From Hexactinellida sp. DTS-2022 (Eukaryota; Porifera; Hexactinellida): 64,000 nucleotides of DNA. Location of the stretch: positions 558,001-622,000 of the forward strand of contig JAPNXP010000006.1 in assembly GCA_028753945.1 (NCBI GenBank). The letters are read 5' to 3'. The position numbers and the translations under genes are program-made. Of the stretch, positions 22,418-34,400 are shown one piece after another (positions within the stretch are counted from its first letter, which is position 1; every line of letters begins with the position of its first letter). The notes beneath the pieces were generated by a model. That model searched no databases and was not told the origin of the DNA. It worked only from the letters and a program-made list of their open reading frames with translations.

Positions 22418-25400
22418 CTGTAAATATTCATAATTTAATCGGGAGGTTTTGATAGCATTTATGCTAAATTAACTTTCTATAAGCCAACTTGCTATTATAG
22501 GAAGCAGGGTATTATACGGTACTAGAATTGAACACTCCTAAGGTCACTAGAGTATGAATTTGTACGCCTAAAGGTTAGTTTTGTATCACTCTATGGGGAC
22601 TTTCGGCAGTTTTCGCGCTCCTAACCGTAAACATATCCCAAATTATAGGCGTATGACGCGCTCCAGGATAAAACCCTGATAAGAAGTAAATCAAATTCAG
22701 TCAACTCCTTAATTGGGTGTTTTAATCCGAGAGTAGTTTGCTAATTAACTGAAAATATTGCAAACCAAACAAACTGTAATTCCGTTCCGTGAATTGGGTC
22801 GATACTATATACCATATAGTATCGACCCAATTAACTCATGTATTATTTGTTAAAACTATTAAGCGGAGTCTACTGTATTTTCAAGTTTCAGATAATATAT
22901 AATTACTCTAATCTAAATTTCTAAATTGTAATTAATTACTTATAGGCATCCATTTGTTACATTGAATATCTGGCAATACAATATGTATAATTATCTCGAG
23001 GATGCGTCTAGCCAAAACACAAAATATTCTCCGTTCGAGTGAACACACAAGTCTAATAGATTTCGCATTATTTCATAAATAATTAGGTCACCTCAAGTTC
23101 TCAATGGAAATCGCTTACAAATAGTGCAATAGATATTAGGCGAACCCATTGTAATATAAACCATTACATTTATTGAATAAAAATGGACCACATGTTTTGT
23201 ATTTTGACCCTGACTTAGTATAAATGAGCAAGATTTTCCTTGATATTAGACTGGATAATAATGGAATCGAGTGAGAACAAATTGGATTTATTGAAAGGCA
23301 TCGAACAACAGAAGAAGAATCTCCATCAACAAGTGCAATATTTGCGAAATAATATTACAACAAGGGAAAACGAAATTGTGCAAAATCTCAATCAAATATA
23401 CACAGACTATGAGCTGGAATGTGAGAAATTGGATTCTTTAGAAAAATTGAAGAATTTTACTTTGGAAAGTAAAGATTTAGGAAAGGTATATTATCAAGAA
23501 AATATGTACGAAACACAACTAAAAATAGAACAAATGAAGACAAATTCATTGTCTCCAAATAATGTATTTGGAGCACAAGTATTTTGCGACAGAGCGAAAT
23601 TCGAAACAATGTTACAAGAAATTTTACACTTGCAATTACTCTCTGAACCGACTTACAAGAATATGAAAGATATTGTTTGGGAGAGTAGCAAGCAAGGCTC
23701 GCTTCGCACGCAAATGAACTGTCCTAGTTCTATCGATATTGACAAAACAAACAACTATGTTTATATCACTGACACATTGAATTCGCGGATACAAATATTT
23801 ACTGAAAATGGCGATCACTATTTCTCATTATTGCTACCGAAAGCATTTTGCCCGCTAAAAGTTAGAATCGTTTCCAGCGCGGTTTATATTTACGGAGAGG
23901 GTAATAGCAAGCATTATTTAGCCGTGTGTAGGAGAACAATCAACTCTGTACCAGACAATAACGGGTTCGAATCTTTCGAGGAGATTATGGAGCTAGTTTC
24001 CTTTGACGTGTCAGATTTCAGCAAATACAAAGGAGCCGTCTTAACAGCTGATCCCCCCGAGATCTTTCCCAACGTGAAATGCTATGGGTATCTGGCTAAC
24101 GATAGTCACGTTGTCTTAGAGCTAAACCTACAAACTGGTGGTGCATTTGGTAGCACAGGTGGGACATTTGGTGGCACAAGTGGGACATTTGGTGGCACAG
24201 GTGGTGCGTTTGGTGGCACAAGTGGGACATTTGGTGGCACAGGTGGTGCATTTGGTGGCACAGGTGGTGCATTTGGTGGCACAAGTGGGACATTTGGTGG
24301 CACAAGTGGGACATTTGGTGGCACAAGTGGGACATTTGGTGGCACAAGTGGGACATTTGGTGGCACAGGTGGTGCATTTGGTGGCACAGGTGGTGCATTT
24401 GGAAGCACAGGTGGTGCATTTGGAAGCACAGGAGTAGGACTTGGTGTCACAGGTGGTGGACTTGGTGGCACAGGAAGTGGACTTGGTGGCACAGGTGGTG
24501 GGATTGGTGGTGGACTTGGTGGCACAGGAAGTGGACTTGGTGGCACAGGTGGTGGACTTGGTGGCACAGGAAGTGGACTTGGTGTCACAGGTGGTGGGAT
24601 TAGTGGTGGACTTGGTGGCACAGGAAGTGGACTTGGTGGCACAGGAATTGGACTTGGTGGCACAGGTGGTGGGCTTGGTGGCACAGGTGGTGGGATTGGT
24701 GGCACAGGAAGTGGGATTGGTGGCACAGGAAGTGGGATTGGTGGCACAGGAAGTGGGATTGGTGGCACAGGTGGTGGGCTTGGTGGCACAGGAAGTGGAC
24801 TTGGTGGCACAGGAATTGGACTTGGTGGCACAGGTGGTGGGCTTGGTGGCACAGGAATTGGACTTGGTGGCACAGGTGGTGGGCTTGGTGGCACAGGAAG
24901 TGGACTTGGTGGCACAGGTGGTGGGCTTGGTGGCACAGGTGGTGGGCTTGGTGGCACAGGAATTGGGCTTGGTGGCACAGGAATTGGACTTGGTGGCACA
25001 GGAATTGGACTTGGTGGCACAGGTGGTGGGCTTGGTGGCACAGGTGGTGGGCTTGGTGGCACAGGAAGTGGGATTGGTGGCACAGGAAGTGGACTTGGTG
25101 GCACAGGTGGTGGGCTTGGTGGCACAGGTGGTGGGCTTGGTGGCACAGGAAGTGGGATTGGTGGCACAGGTGGTGGGCTTGGTGGCACAGGAAGTGGGAT
25201 TGGTGGCACAGGTGGTGGGCTTGGTGGCACAGGAAGTGGGATTGGTGGCACAGGAAGTGGGATTGGTGGCACAGGAAGTGGGATTGGTGGCACAGGTGGT
25301 GGGCTTGGTGGCACAGGAAGTGGGATTGGTGGCACAGGTGGTGGGCTTGGTGGCACAGGTGGTGGGCTTGGTGGCACAGGTGGTGGGCTTGGTGGCACAG

Positions 25401-28400
25401 GAAGTGGGCTTGGTGGCACAGGAAGTGGGATTGGTGGCACAGGAAGTGGGATTGGTGGCACAGGTGGTGGACTTGGTGGCACAGGAAGTGGGATTGGTGG
25501 CACAGGTGGAGCGTTTGGTGGCACAGGTGGAGCGTTTGGTGGCACAAGAAGTGGACTTGGTGGCACAGGAATTGGGCTTGGTGGTGCAGGGGGCAGCTGT
25601 GGTGGTTTGTTTGCGCGTGTACCTGTACCTCAAAGGACCAGTTTGTTTGGTACTAATATACCTGTTACCCAAGGGACCGGTTTGTTTTGTACTAATATAC
25701 CTGTTACCCAAGGGAGTTCACTATTTTCATCAGCACCTGCAACTTTATTTCCAGCAGCCTCAATATCTCTGTTTGACCAGGAACAGAGGAAAAGGTTTAT
25801 TTACTTAAAATCTATTTACTTGGAAGACAACACAGAAGCAATTGACATACAAACGCTGCGTTCTCTCAACAACAACACTCTCCTATACATCCTCTATAAG
25901 AACTGTGCATTTGCTGTTCTGGTATTCAACAAGCAGGGGGTCTGTTTGAAAGGCATTGTGGAACTAGAACTAATTAAGGTTCCATTCGCGTTCTCGATAG
26001 ACGCTAACTGCAATATTATAATTATAAATGGGGAAGTTTCAAAGAGTTCGGGTAACAAAATAAAATTGGATACAGATAAGACCTGTGAAATATCAGTATT
26101 CTCTTCAGAAGGAATCGAACTACTACAAAGTCTGTCGCTACATGAAGATTTAGAAGGAAAATCATCTATCTGTGTGGATACTAACTTCAATATTGTTCTA
26201 CTGTTTAGTGAGGGAAGCGAAGAGGGAGGGATGATAAGGAAATATTGAGTTGTATTGATAGATAATTAGATTTAGTGTCTGTTGAATATTGTGTAGTATA
26301 CGTAGATAGTAATCTAGTATTTTCACTATTTATAGAAAAAGGGGCACTTCACTGTAGTTGGGGGTTTTAATTAATTAAATAAAACCAAGTTACATTTATG
26401 TTTGTTAACTGTAATAAAACATGTTTTTGAGAAAGCTGAATTAACAAATGAAGTTCTATTGGACCTAATTCACTTGCTAATTAAAAAAATATTCTTATTA
26501 GGTAAACCTTTGTACTTCTAAATTACCTTTACTTTGAAGGTTATACGTCTTTGATTATTCAGGAGGGCTTAGTATATGTTACCCCTCCTACTAACTAATT
26601 AATAACGAACAGAACAAGAATCAATTTAACAGCACCTAGTAATATAAGCTCTCCAAGGAGTATTCAATTACTGTGAATTAATTTGTACTCAGAAGTAATG
26701 TGAGCTAACATGAGGATTGATCCATCGGGTACTTAAATAGAAAGATAATAAAGAAAAATATGATTTAAAATGAGTGGGAAATTGGCTTTGGTATCGTTGT
26801 GTTTGTTGTTGTTTACAACAGTACATTTACCAACCTGTGTTGCTCAGAAACCGACAATTTACATCGCAGGTTTTTACCCAGACTCCAACATTATTTCAGC
26901 GCCTAATTTTCCAATAATATCAAAATTCGCTGAGAACCAAATAAACAATAACAGCCTAGGCCTGCTGAAAGACTACAACATTGAAGTTATTTGGAAAAAC
27001 ACAGAATGCTTAGAGAGACACGCATTAAAAGGGTTTATTGGTTTCCTTCGCGATGACACGAAGCGTTATTTGGTATTGCTAGGCCCTGCGTGTTCAGATT
27101 CAGCTGCCGGAATATCACAGATCAGTTATTTCTTCGGTTTAACTCTCCTCACTTACACGTCACGTTCTCCCTCTCTTGGGAACATCAAAAGGTACCCTGG
27201 GTTTATTCGCGGTAACCCTAGTGATACTAACATAGTAGCCGGCTGGATAAAGTTCATACAGACATACAAGTGGAGACGACTAGCTATCCTAAACCAACAG
27301 GGCGACTACTTTATATCCACCAGTCAAGAGGTACAGCTGATCCTACAGGAGCTGGACATAGAGCATTATGTGGGCATATTCGATCCGGAGAGCTTTCGGT
27401 TCGATGAACAGGTAGACACAATACTCGCAGACGTGGATACCCAGGGATACAGGATTATCATAAGTGAGTTTATACGTATTTAATTAATTCGGTCTCGGTC
27501 TTCATTCGTACATAAACAAGGTAACTTTGTTTCAACAAATTTAAAAAATGTTAAAAAAATCAAAAATTACAGCTGTGCCGACAGTATGTTGCTTTGGAGG
27601 CACTACATTTTGGTGGTTGGTTGATTGAAGTGCCTCCAAAAGAAAATGCTGTCGGCACAGCTATAATTTTAGATTTTTCGTCATGTTAAACCATTTCACT
27701 TATATATAGGCCAGCACCTTTTAATGTAAAACTCGGATTTTTATGTAAAATTAACCTTGCCAGTGCCTGAAACAGATTTTGGGTGTCATTTAGAAACATG
27801 ATTAACCAGACATGAAGTAGGTACATAGTTAAATATTTATCCACATCCCTATAGTTAACGCATACCCCAATACAATGGTCAAACTGCTGTGTCATCTAAA
27901 GAAGTTCCCTGGGCTGCACCCTCCCTCTACTACGATATTCACATACGGCTGGTACGGCTCTAGTTGGTACGGAGATCCCTTCGTTACCACGGACGGAGAA
28001 TGCGACCTCTCGGACATACAGGAACTGACTAACGGTGCGATCGCATTCAATTCTCTCCCAAATGAAGAAGAACTATTGAATGCCACTGACACACTTTATA
28101 TTGGGAAAACACCAAATGAGATTTACCAGGAATGTAAGGAATATATAATTAATGAAAAATCGGAAGATTTCTTCGATCGCGAGTTTAGGATAGAAGATTT
28201 CTATTTGTACGACTCTCTGTGGACGCTCGCGTTGGCGCTCAACAAGACAGCCGCAGCGGGCTACGACCTTACCGCTGTAGGGAACTACACACAAGATAAC
28301 GAGTTCAATAAAGCGCTGTACAACAACATTGTCAGTCTGGACTACGTTGGTTGGACGGGTCGAATATCCTTTGTTGAGAACGAGCGTTACGACGGACGAA

Positions 28401-31400
28401 TACACATTCTAGAGTTTGTGAACGGTTCTCTCGAATTCCGCGGGCATCTGCGGAATGTGCCGCCTAACCCAGCCGACTTCTCGAACTCCACTCAGATCCA
28501 GTTCGACCTCGAGCTCCGCTTCAAGTACTGGGACCCTGCGCTGGCCTCGGACGGGATAGAGTCCCACCCGATCCACGCGGCCATATTCCCACTCCTCTGT
28601 CTGCTGTCTCTGCTCGCCTCTCTCTACGTCACAGCGGTGGTCGCGACCATACTCGTGTGTTGGCACAAGCGCATGCGCCCCGTGACCACCTCGGAGCCGG
28701 CCGTCACGATAACCATCCTGTCCGGAACCTACTTTCTGTTCCTGCTGGCAGTGCTGCTGCCGCTGGACGGCCGCTACGTCACGGGGCTCTCCTACGCGGG
28801 AGGGGTGCTCTTCTGCCAGGGCCGCACCTGGCTGCTCGCGGTTTCTATCAGCGTCATATTTGGAGGCATGCTGGCCAAAGCGGGCAAGTACTACATTATT
28901 GTTATCAAGAAGCGGTTCGACTTCTCGGAGCACCTGAGGCCGATCTACATAGTGCTCTTCCCGCTGCTGCTGGTCTCGCTGGACACGCTCTACTTCGGTG
29001 TCTGGCTGTTCGCGGCGCCCAAAGTGCTCCTCACACGCGAGATCGAGTCGGGCCTGCCCAACCCGCCCCGATACATCGTGACGGAGTGTGTCGCCTCCTC
29101 TCAGACAGGGGATCAGCTGTTCCTCGGGCTGCTGATCGCGCTCAAGAGCCTCCTGGTGGTCATAGGCCTCTTCCTGGCCTACAATCTGCGAAAAGTGACA
29201 CACAAGTCGCTGATTTGTCCCCGGTTGAGCGAAACCCTTTTGAGCGATACCCAGTTTGGCGAACTCAGTTGAGCGAAACCTAATTGAGCGAAACCTAATT
29301 GAGCGAAACCTAATTGAGCGAAACCTAATTGAGCGAAACCTAATTGGGCGAAACCTAATTGGGCGAAACCGCATTAAACAATGCTATTATTCAATGAAAC
29401 CTTAGTATTGAATAAGTCTAACTGAACTATTTATTATGCTTAGTGATGATAATGAAACACCTAAGGGATACCGTATCATACTTCATTTGTATAATTGAAT
29501 TCACTATAGATTCGTTGAATTCTATCTATGAGGATATTTTCAACATGGCATCAAATTATGAGACTACAAAAAAGTGTCCAGCTATTGCTTTTGAAGGCTA
29601 TTCCTACAGATTTGATAAATTTGTGTCCAGTAACACAAAAAAACGATGGCGGTGTCGTACTAGGGACTGTAATGGATGTCTATATACTGCTAACAATATA
29701 GAAAATACTAATAGCAGACTTCAAATTTCTCATCGCGATCATTGCATTCCTGACCCAGAGGGAAAATGTATTGAAAAGGTGGTATCGGATCTAAAAAGCA
29801 AAGTTCGTACACAAGTAGTCCCGATCACAGCGCTGTATGACGAATCAGCTGCCATGCTCTCTCAAACTCCGACGATTGCATCACGCTTTCCTCTCTTCTG
29901 TCAGCTAGATTCTTCTCTTTATAGAGAGAGACTAAGTAATTTTCCTAAGCTTCCTACATCCATACTCGCTTTAGAACTGCCAAACTGTCTTTTACAAACA
30001 ATTGCTGGTTCTAACTTCCATTTATATTCTTCTCCAACTAATGATATACTTATCTTCGGGACTGAAAGTAATGTTAATAAATTATCTATGAAATCACACT
30101 GGTGTGTCGATGGAACGTTTAAAAGTGTACCTAGTTTATACAGGGTTTCATCCAGGCGTATGCAACGCGCCTCCAGGCGCGTAATTTCAAAAGAAAACTT
30201 TTCTAGGCGCGCGAAAATCGAGAGATGCTCCCATAGACATAATACAAATTGAGCATTTTAGGCGCGTGTGAGCGAGCTCAATCTTAATCTAGGCGCGCGG
30301 GAAATTTTGCCTGGATGAAAGCCTGAGTTTATATATGCAACTTTTCAGTATTCATGTATTCGAAGGAGATAAACTTATTCCACTTATCTACTGTTTACTT
30401 ACATCTAAAACACGTGTAATGTATTCAGAAGTTTTTCGCTATCTCAAGGATAAGGCAAGCAGTTTAAATGTGGTCTTATCGCCCACTCTGTTGACATGTG
30501 ATTTCGAAGCTGCACTTATTGCTAGTATTAGAATAGAATTTCCAACTGCACATATCCGCGGGTGCTACTTCCATTTTACTCAAGCTATTTACCGACATGT
30601 ACAGTCTCTAGGTTTATCTCAAGTCTATATTCACGATGAAAACAGCCGACTGGACATACGAAAGCTACTAGCTCTTGCATTCGTTCCAATAGTGCAGATA
30701 CCTCTAATATTTGAGAACTTAAAAAGTCAATGCTCTTCTGAATTACAACCACTTTTTGAGTATTTTGAAAGACATTGGATTAATACAGTCGATCTTGCAC
30801 TCTGGAACATGCATGAGGTACAGCGGCGAACAAACAATAACCTCGAGGGATGGCATTTGCGTTTGAACCGAAGAGTTGGCAAGGCACACGCCAATATTTA
30901 TGAATTCATTTCAAAACTAATTCAGGAGCAAGGGGTGACAGAAACACTTTTAGCACAAATCGGTGCTGGAAATATCAGTGTACGATCAAAAAATACAAAA
31001 TATAAGCAAATTAATGAGAAAATAGAAATACTCACTAATTACTACAATTCTGAAAACATTAATGTCGATGAATTTCTTGTTGGAATAGCCCGGAATATAT
31101 CCCAACCTACAAATATATCTCTATAATATTCTTCTTCCTTCCTAAGTACTTATTCCAGATAACTTATAATTCTATGATGTTGTTATCCTAATTAATCTAT
31201 TAAATTTATCTTAATATCTGTATTCAAATGAGTTTCGCTTAATTAGCTTCGCCCATTTGGGTTTCGCTCAAATAATGTTCGCTTAACTGGGTTTCGCTAA
31301 ACTGAGTTTCGCTAAACTGAGTCTCGCTCAAGTGAGTTTCGCTCAAATGAGAATGCTCAACCCAGTTTCGCTCAACTGGGTTTCGCTCAACTGGGTAAAC

Positions 31401-34400
31401 CCCAAGTCGCTCAAGTACACTGCCACTATAACCTGGACCATGTACAACACTAGCATTTGCTCCCTGTGCATTCTTCTGATTCTCTTTCTGGTGGACAACC
31501 TTGAGCTGCGCTATTCGCTCTCCGGCGTTCTCGCTGTGGCGGAGGGCGTGGTGGTCGCGGCCATTGTGTCCGGTCCCATTCTGTACTACCTGGTCCGGGA
31601 CCCCAGGGGGGACACATTCTTCAACCCCGGCAACAAGGAGTTCCCGGAGAGCAAGGAGCTACTCGAGATGCGCATACAAGCGCTCATTAAGGACAACGAG
31701 ACTCTTAAGAGGGAAGCCAGTAGGAGGACTAAAGCAGAGGAGGAGTATGCGACTCTCAGTGAGTCGAATACTTTATCGTTATACTAGTTAGGGTCCCGTG
31801 CTTAAAGCTACTGATTAACTTGATTCCTTTCTTCCCTTTTAGTCAAGTACGCTCGTTAATTTAATATATTTCGGAATTTGTAAATATTAATTGTATCTCC
31901 GTTCCATATCTATTTCGATTTGTTTTGTTATTAATTTTAATTTGGATTGTAAACTGTCAAATTCGGATATGTTCCTTGATAAATATGAAAAGCATGTTGC
32001 GAAATGGAGAAAGTTGCAACCGAATACGTAGTTATATAGTTGATGGATTTGTGGCAGAACATCCTCTGTGTTAGAAATTAACAAAACAAAAGCATGATGT
32101 AGGGAGGGGGTATCTAATTTTGTGGAATTTTGGGTTACTTAACGATTGAACGGTCCCTTGACAAATAGTAAGACATATATAACAAATACATAACACTTGT
32201 TAGAGTTGTTCTAATTAGCACAATATTAATTTAAAAATCAGAAATTTTAGTCTCCCTTGTAATAGTTTAAACTGCTTATAATTATAAACACTTAGTCAAC
32301 CGAACACTATTATATTTGACAAATTTGACCTAGCTTGAAGAATTATTCAGTTTGATTGGTATTTAGTTTTAACCTTAGAACAAATGGATAATTGAACAAT
32401 AACATTAATTAAGAAGGTAAACAAAAGTTGAGCAAAAGTATAGGGAATTATAAAAAAAAATCCAAAATTGCAGCCTGTGCCGACGCATGTTCCTTTTGTG
32501 GCACTATAGTGCCTCCAAAGGAACACGCTGTCGGCACAGCTGCAATTTTGGATTTTTTTCGCCATGTCATGAACGCCTCATTGTGTTTAGTCTCATTTAA
32601 CAAGTTGTACGGGACAAAGGAACCATTGTTGATTATATATTATTTCTATCTTGAACCATCTTGGGTTTAATGCCATTCATTCATTATGTATAGATAATAA
32701 AAGATATAAATAGCTAATTATTTTAGCAATGTGAGTTGAGTTGAGTTAAGTAAACAAATTTCCAATTAAATTTAATTTGCTTTAATCCATTGAATATTAA
32801 TATACTGTTTAAAATTGGAAATCAGCATACTTGTTTACTTAGAATGACAAAGGGGATCTAGTTTATATTTCTATTATAACCCCCTATCACTCTAATACAA
32901 TTCGACCACCAAACACGCACACAGACGAATAGTCATTTAAAAGATAACCCATTTCATTAATCCATTGTTTGTATAGCAGTCATCGTTTTAAAATTAAATC
33001 AGCATACTCGCTTACTTTGAATGACATATGGGATTAAGTTTATATTTCAATTATACGTAAATGCTATATAAACCCCCCCCCCTTACACTCTAATACATTT
33101 CGGGCACCAAGCACACAAATAGACAAATATTTATACAAATAGATATTCCATCTCATTAATCCATTGTTTGAATATCAGAAATCGTTCTGAAATTGAATAA
33201 CTGTTGAGTGAAATTGAATTTTCATATAGGAGAAAACTTTAATACAACTATTGTATTAGAAATCGATTTATATACTATTGAATCAAATTGAATTATTCAT
33301 ATAAATAGAATAAATTATTGTAACTATGATATCAGAAATTGATTTGTATAGTAATAGCTATTGAATGTAAATTAGTTATTCATATATACTAGAATTCTTT
33401 ATTGTAATTATGATATCAACAATAACTTGAATCGAAATAACACTGAATCAATTGAATTATTCATAAATAGTTTATTTCATTGAAACCACGAAATGATTGC
33501 ATAATTGAATATTAATGAATTTACGATTTTATAAAGTTAAGGGTGTATTGTGGCAACTTTGAGCCTAGTTATCAGGAAAATGAGGACAGTTTTAAAAAGT
33601 CGTGAAGAGCTATCAGTTGCAAAATAGTTTTCTGATACTAATGATTAAAAAAAATTTCTTGTTATTGCATGTATTTTCTTATGGGACAAAAAAAGCTTAA
33701 AGTCCCGTTAAAAATTTTCCCAAGTCGAAATTAATAAATCGTGACCCCAGGTGCACATCTGTAACCCATGAGACACCTATCCTGAAAATTTCAGTCCTTA
33801 GTTAATTAAACTCTATTCAGTAGAGAGGCTACGGACCAATAATAACCAAGGCAGTAAGATTAGAACTGGGCCACTATACTATAGTATAGTCGGCACAGTA
33901 ATAAAGCAAAATACACATATAATAAATCCTGAGCTTACAAACCATTAGGCAACCAAGATGGTAGGATGGAATGTACTAATTAATAAACGATTCTTCATTA
34001 ATACAGGCTTCAGTGGACTCAGTTAGATAGCTAGGCTCAACCCCGGCTTTACTAGTCCTCCTACTGGCTTCCCTCTTAAGAGTCTCGTTGTCCTTAATGA
34101 GCGCTTGTATGCGCATCTCGAGTAGCTCCTTGCTCTCCGGGAACTCCTTGTTGCCGGGGTTGAAGAATGTGTCCCCCCTGGGGTCCCGGACCAGGTAGTA
34201 CAGAATGGGACCGGACACAATGGCCGCGACCACCACGCCCTCTGCCACGGCGAGAACGCCGGAGAGCGAGTAGCGCAGCTCTAGGTTGTCCACCAGAAAG
34301 AGAATCAGAAGAATGCACAGGGAGCAAATGCTAGTGTTGTACATGGTCCAGGTGATAGTGGCAGTGTACTTGAGAGACTTGTGTGTCACTTTTCGCAGAT

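Larger units (their letters stand above)
29203..31411 (+). mobile_element. MULE (Mutator-like) DNA transposon with 9-bp target duplication
   Basis: The element occupies 29212-31402 (2191 bp) and is bordered by CAAGTCGCT at 29203-29211 and 31403-31411, a 9-bp direct repeat as expected for Mutator. The receptor copy without the insertion (copy B near 34375) reads straight through this point. Both ends are unusual: instead of simple inverted repeats they are arrays of a 15-bp unit, GAGCGAAACCTAATT at the left (about 29222-29378) and its complement at the right (about 31228-31397). The transposase frame is on the plus strand, like the host gene. The nested MITE at 30141-30325 splits the transposase. 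Confidence 0.9.
26770..31787 (+). pseudogene. GABBR-like: GABA-B-type receptor copy A, interrupted by a transposon
   Basis: A class C receptor in a plexin intron. Exon 1 (26770-27463) has a signal peptide and the first part of a Venus-flytrap ligand domain. Exon 2 starts at 27855 (CCTATAG|TT, phase 1) and carries the rest of the flytrap, then membrane helices 1-5 up to KVTHKSL at 29211. A 2191-bp MULE follows, and helices 6-7 plus a C-terminal coiled coil (KELLEMRIQALIKDNETLKR) continue from about 31406. Before the insertion this was a full seven-helix GABA-B-like receptor (G-protein coupled, plasma membrane). As it stands it would stop shortly after helix 5. The C-terminus after RRT differs from copy B. 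Exon 2 is markedly GC-rich compared with its surroundings. Confidence 0.85.

Noticed and set aside
24096-25808. Long open frames on the minus strand and in other plus frames (Pro/Val, Cys/His/Gln and Val/Ala/Gln repeats)
   Set aside because: They are produced by the 21-bp array, which lacks stops in several frames; only the frame continuous with the coiled coil and propeller flanks is supported.
28409-29374. Arg/Glu-rich minus-strand frame of 321 codons opposite receptor copy A, and its equal at 34381-34950
   Set aside because: Shadow of the GC-rich receptor exon; no start context, no domain, and the sense frame has seven membrane helices.
29212-31402. Reading the MULE as an intron of receptor copy A
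   Set aside because: Ends do not follow GT-AG, a 9-bp target duplication is present and copy B has no intron there.
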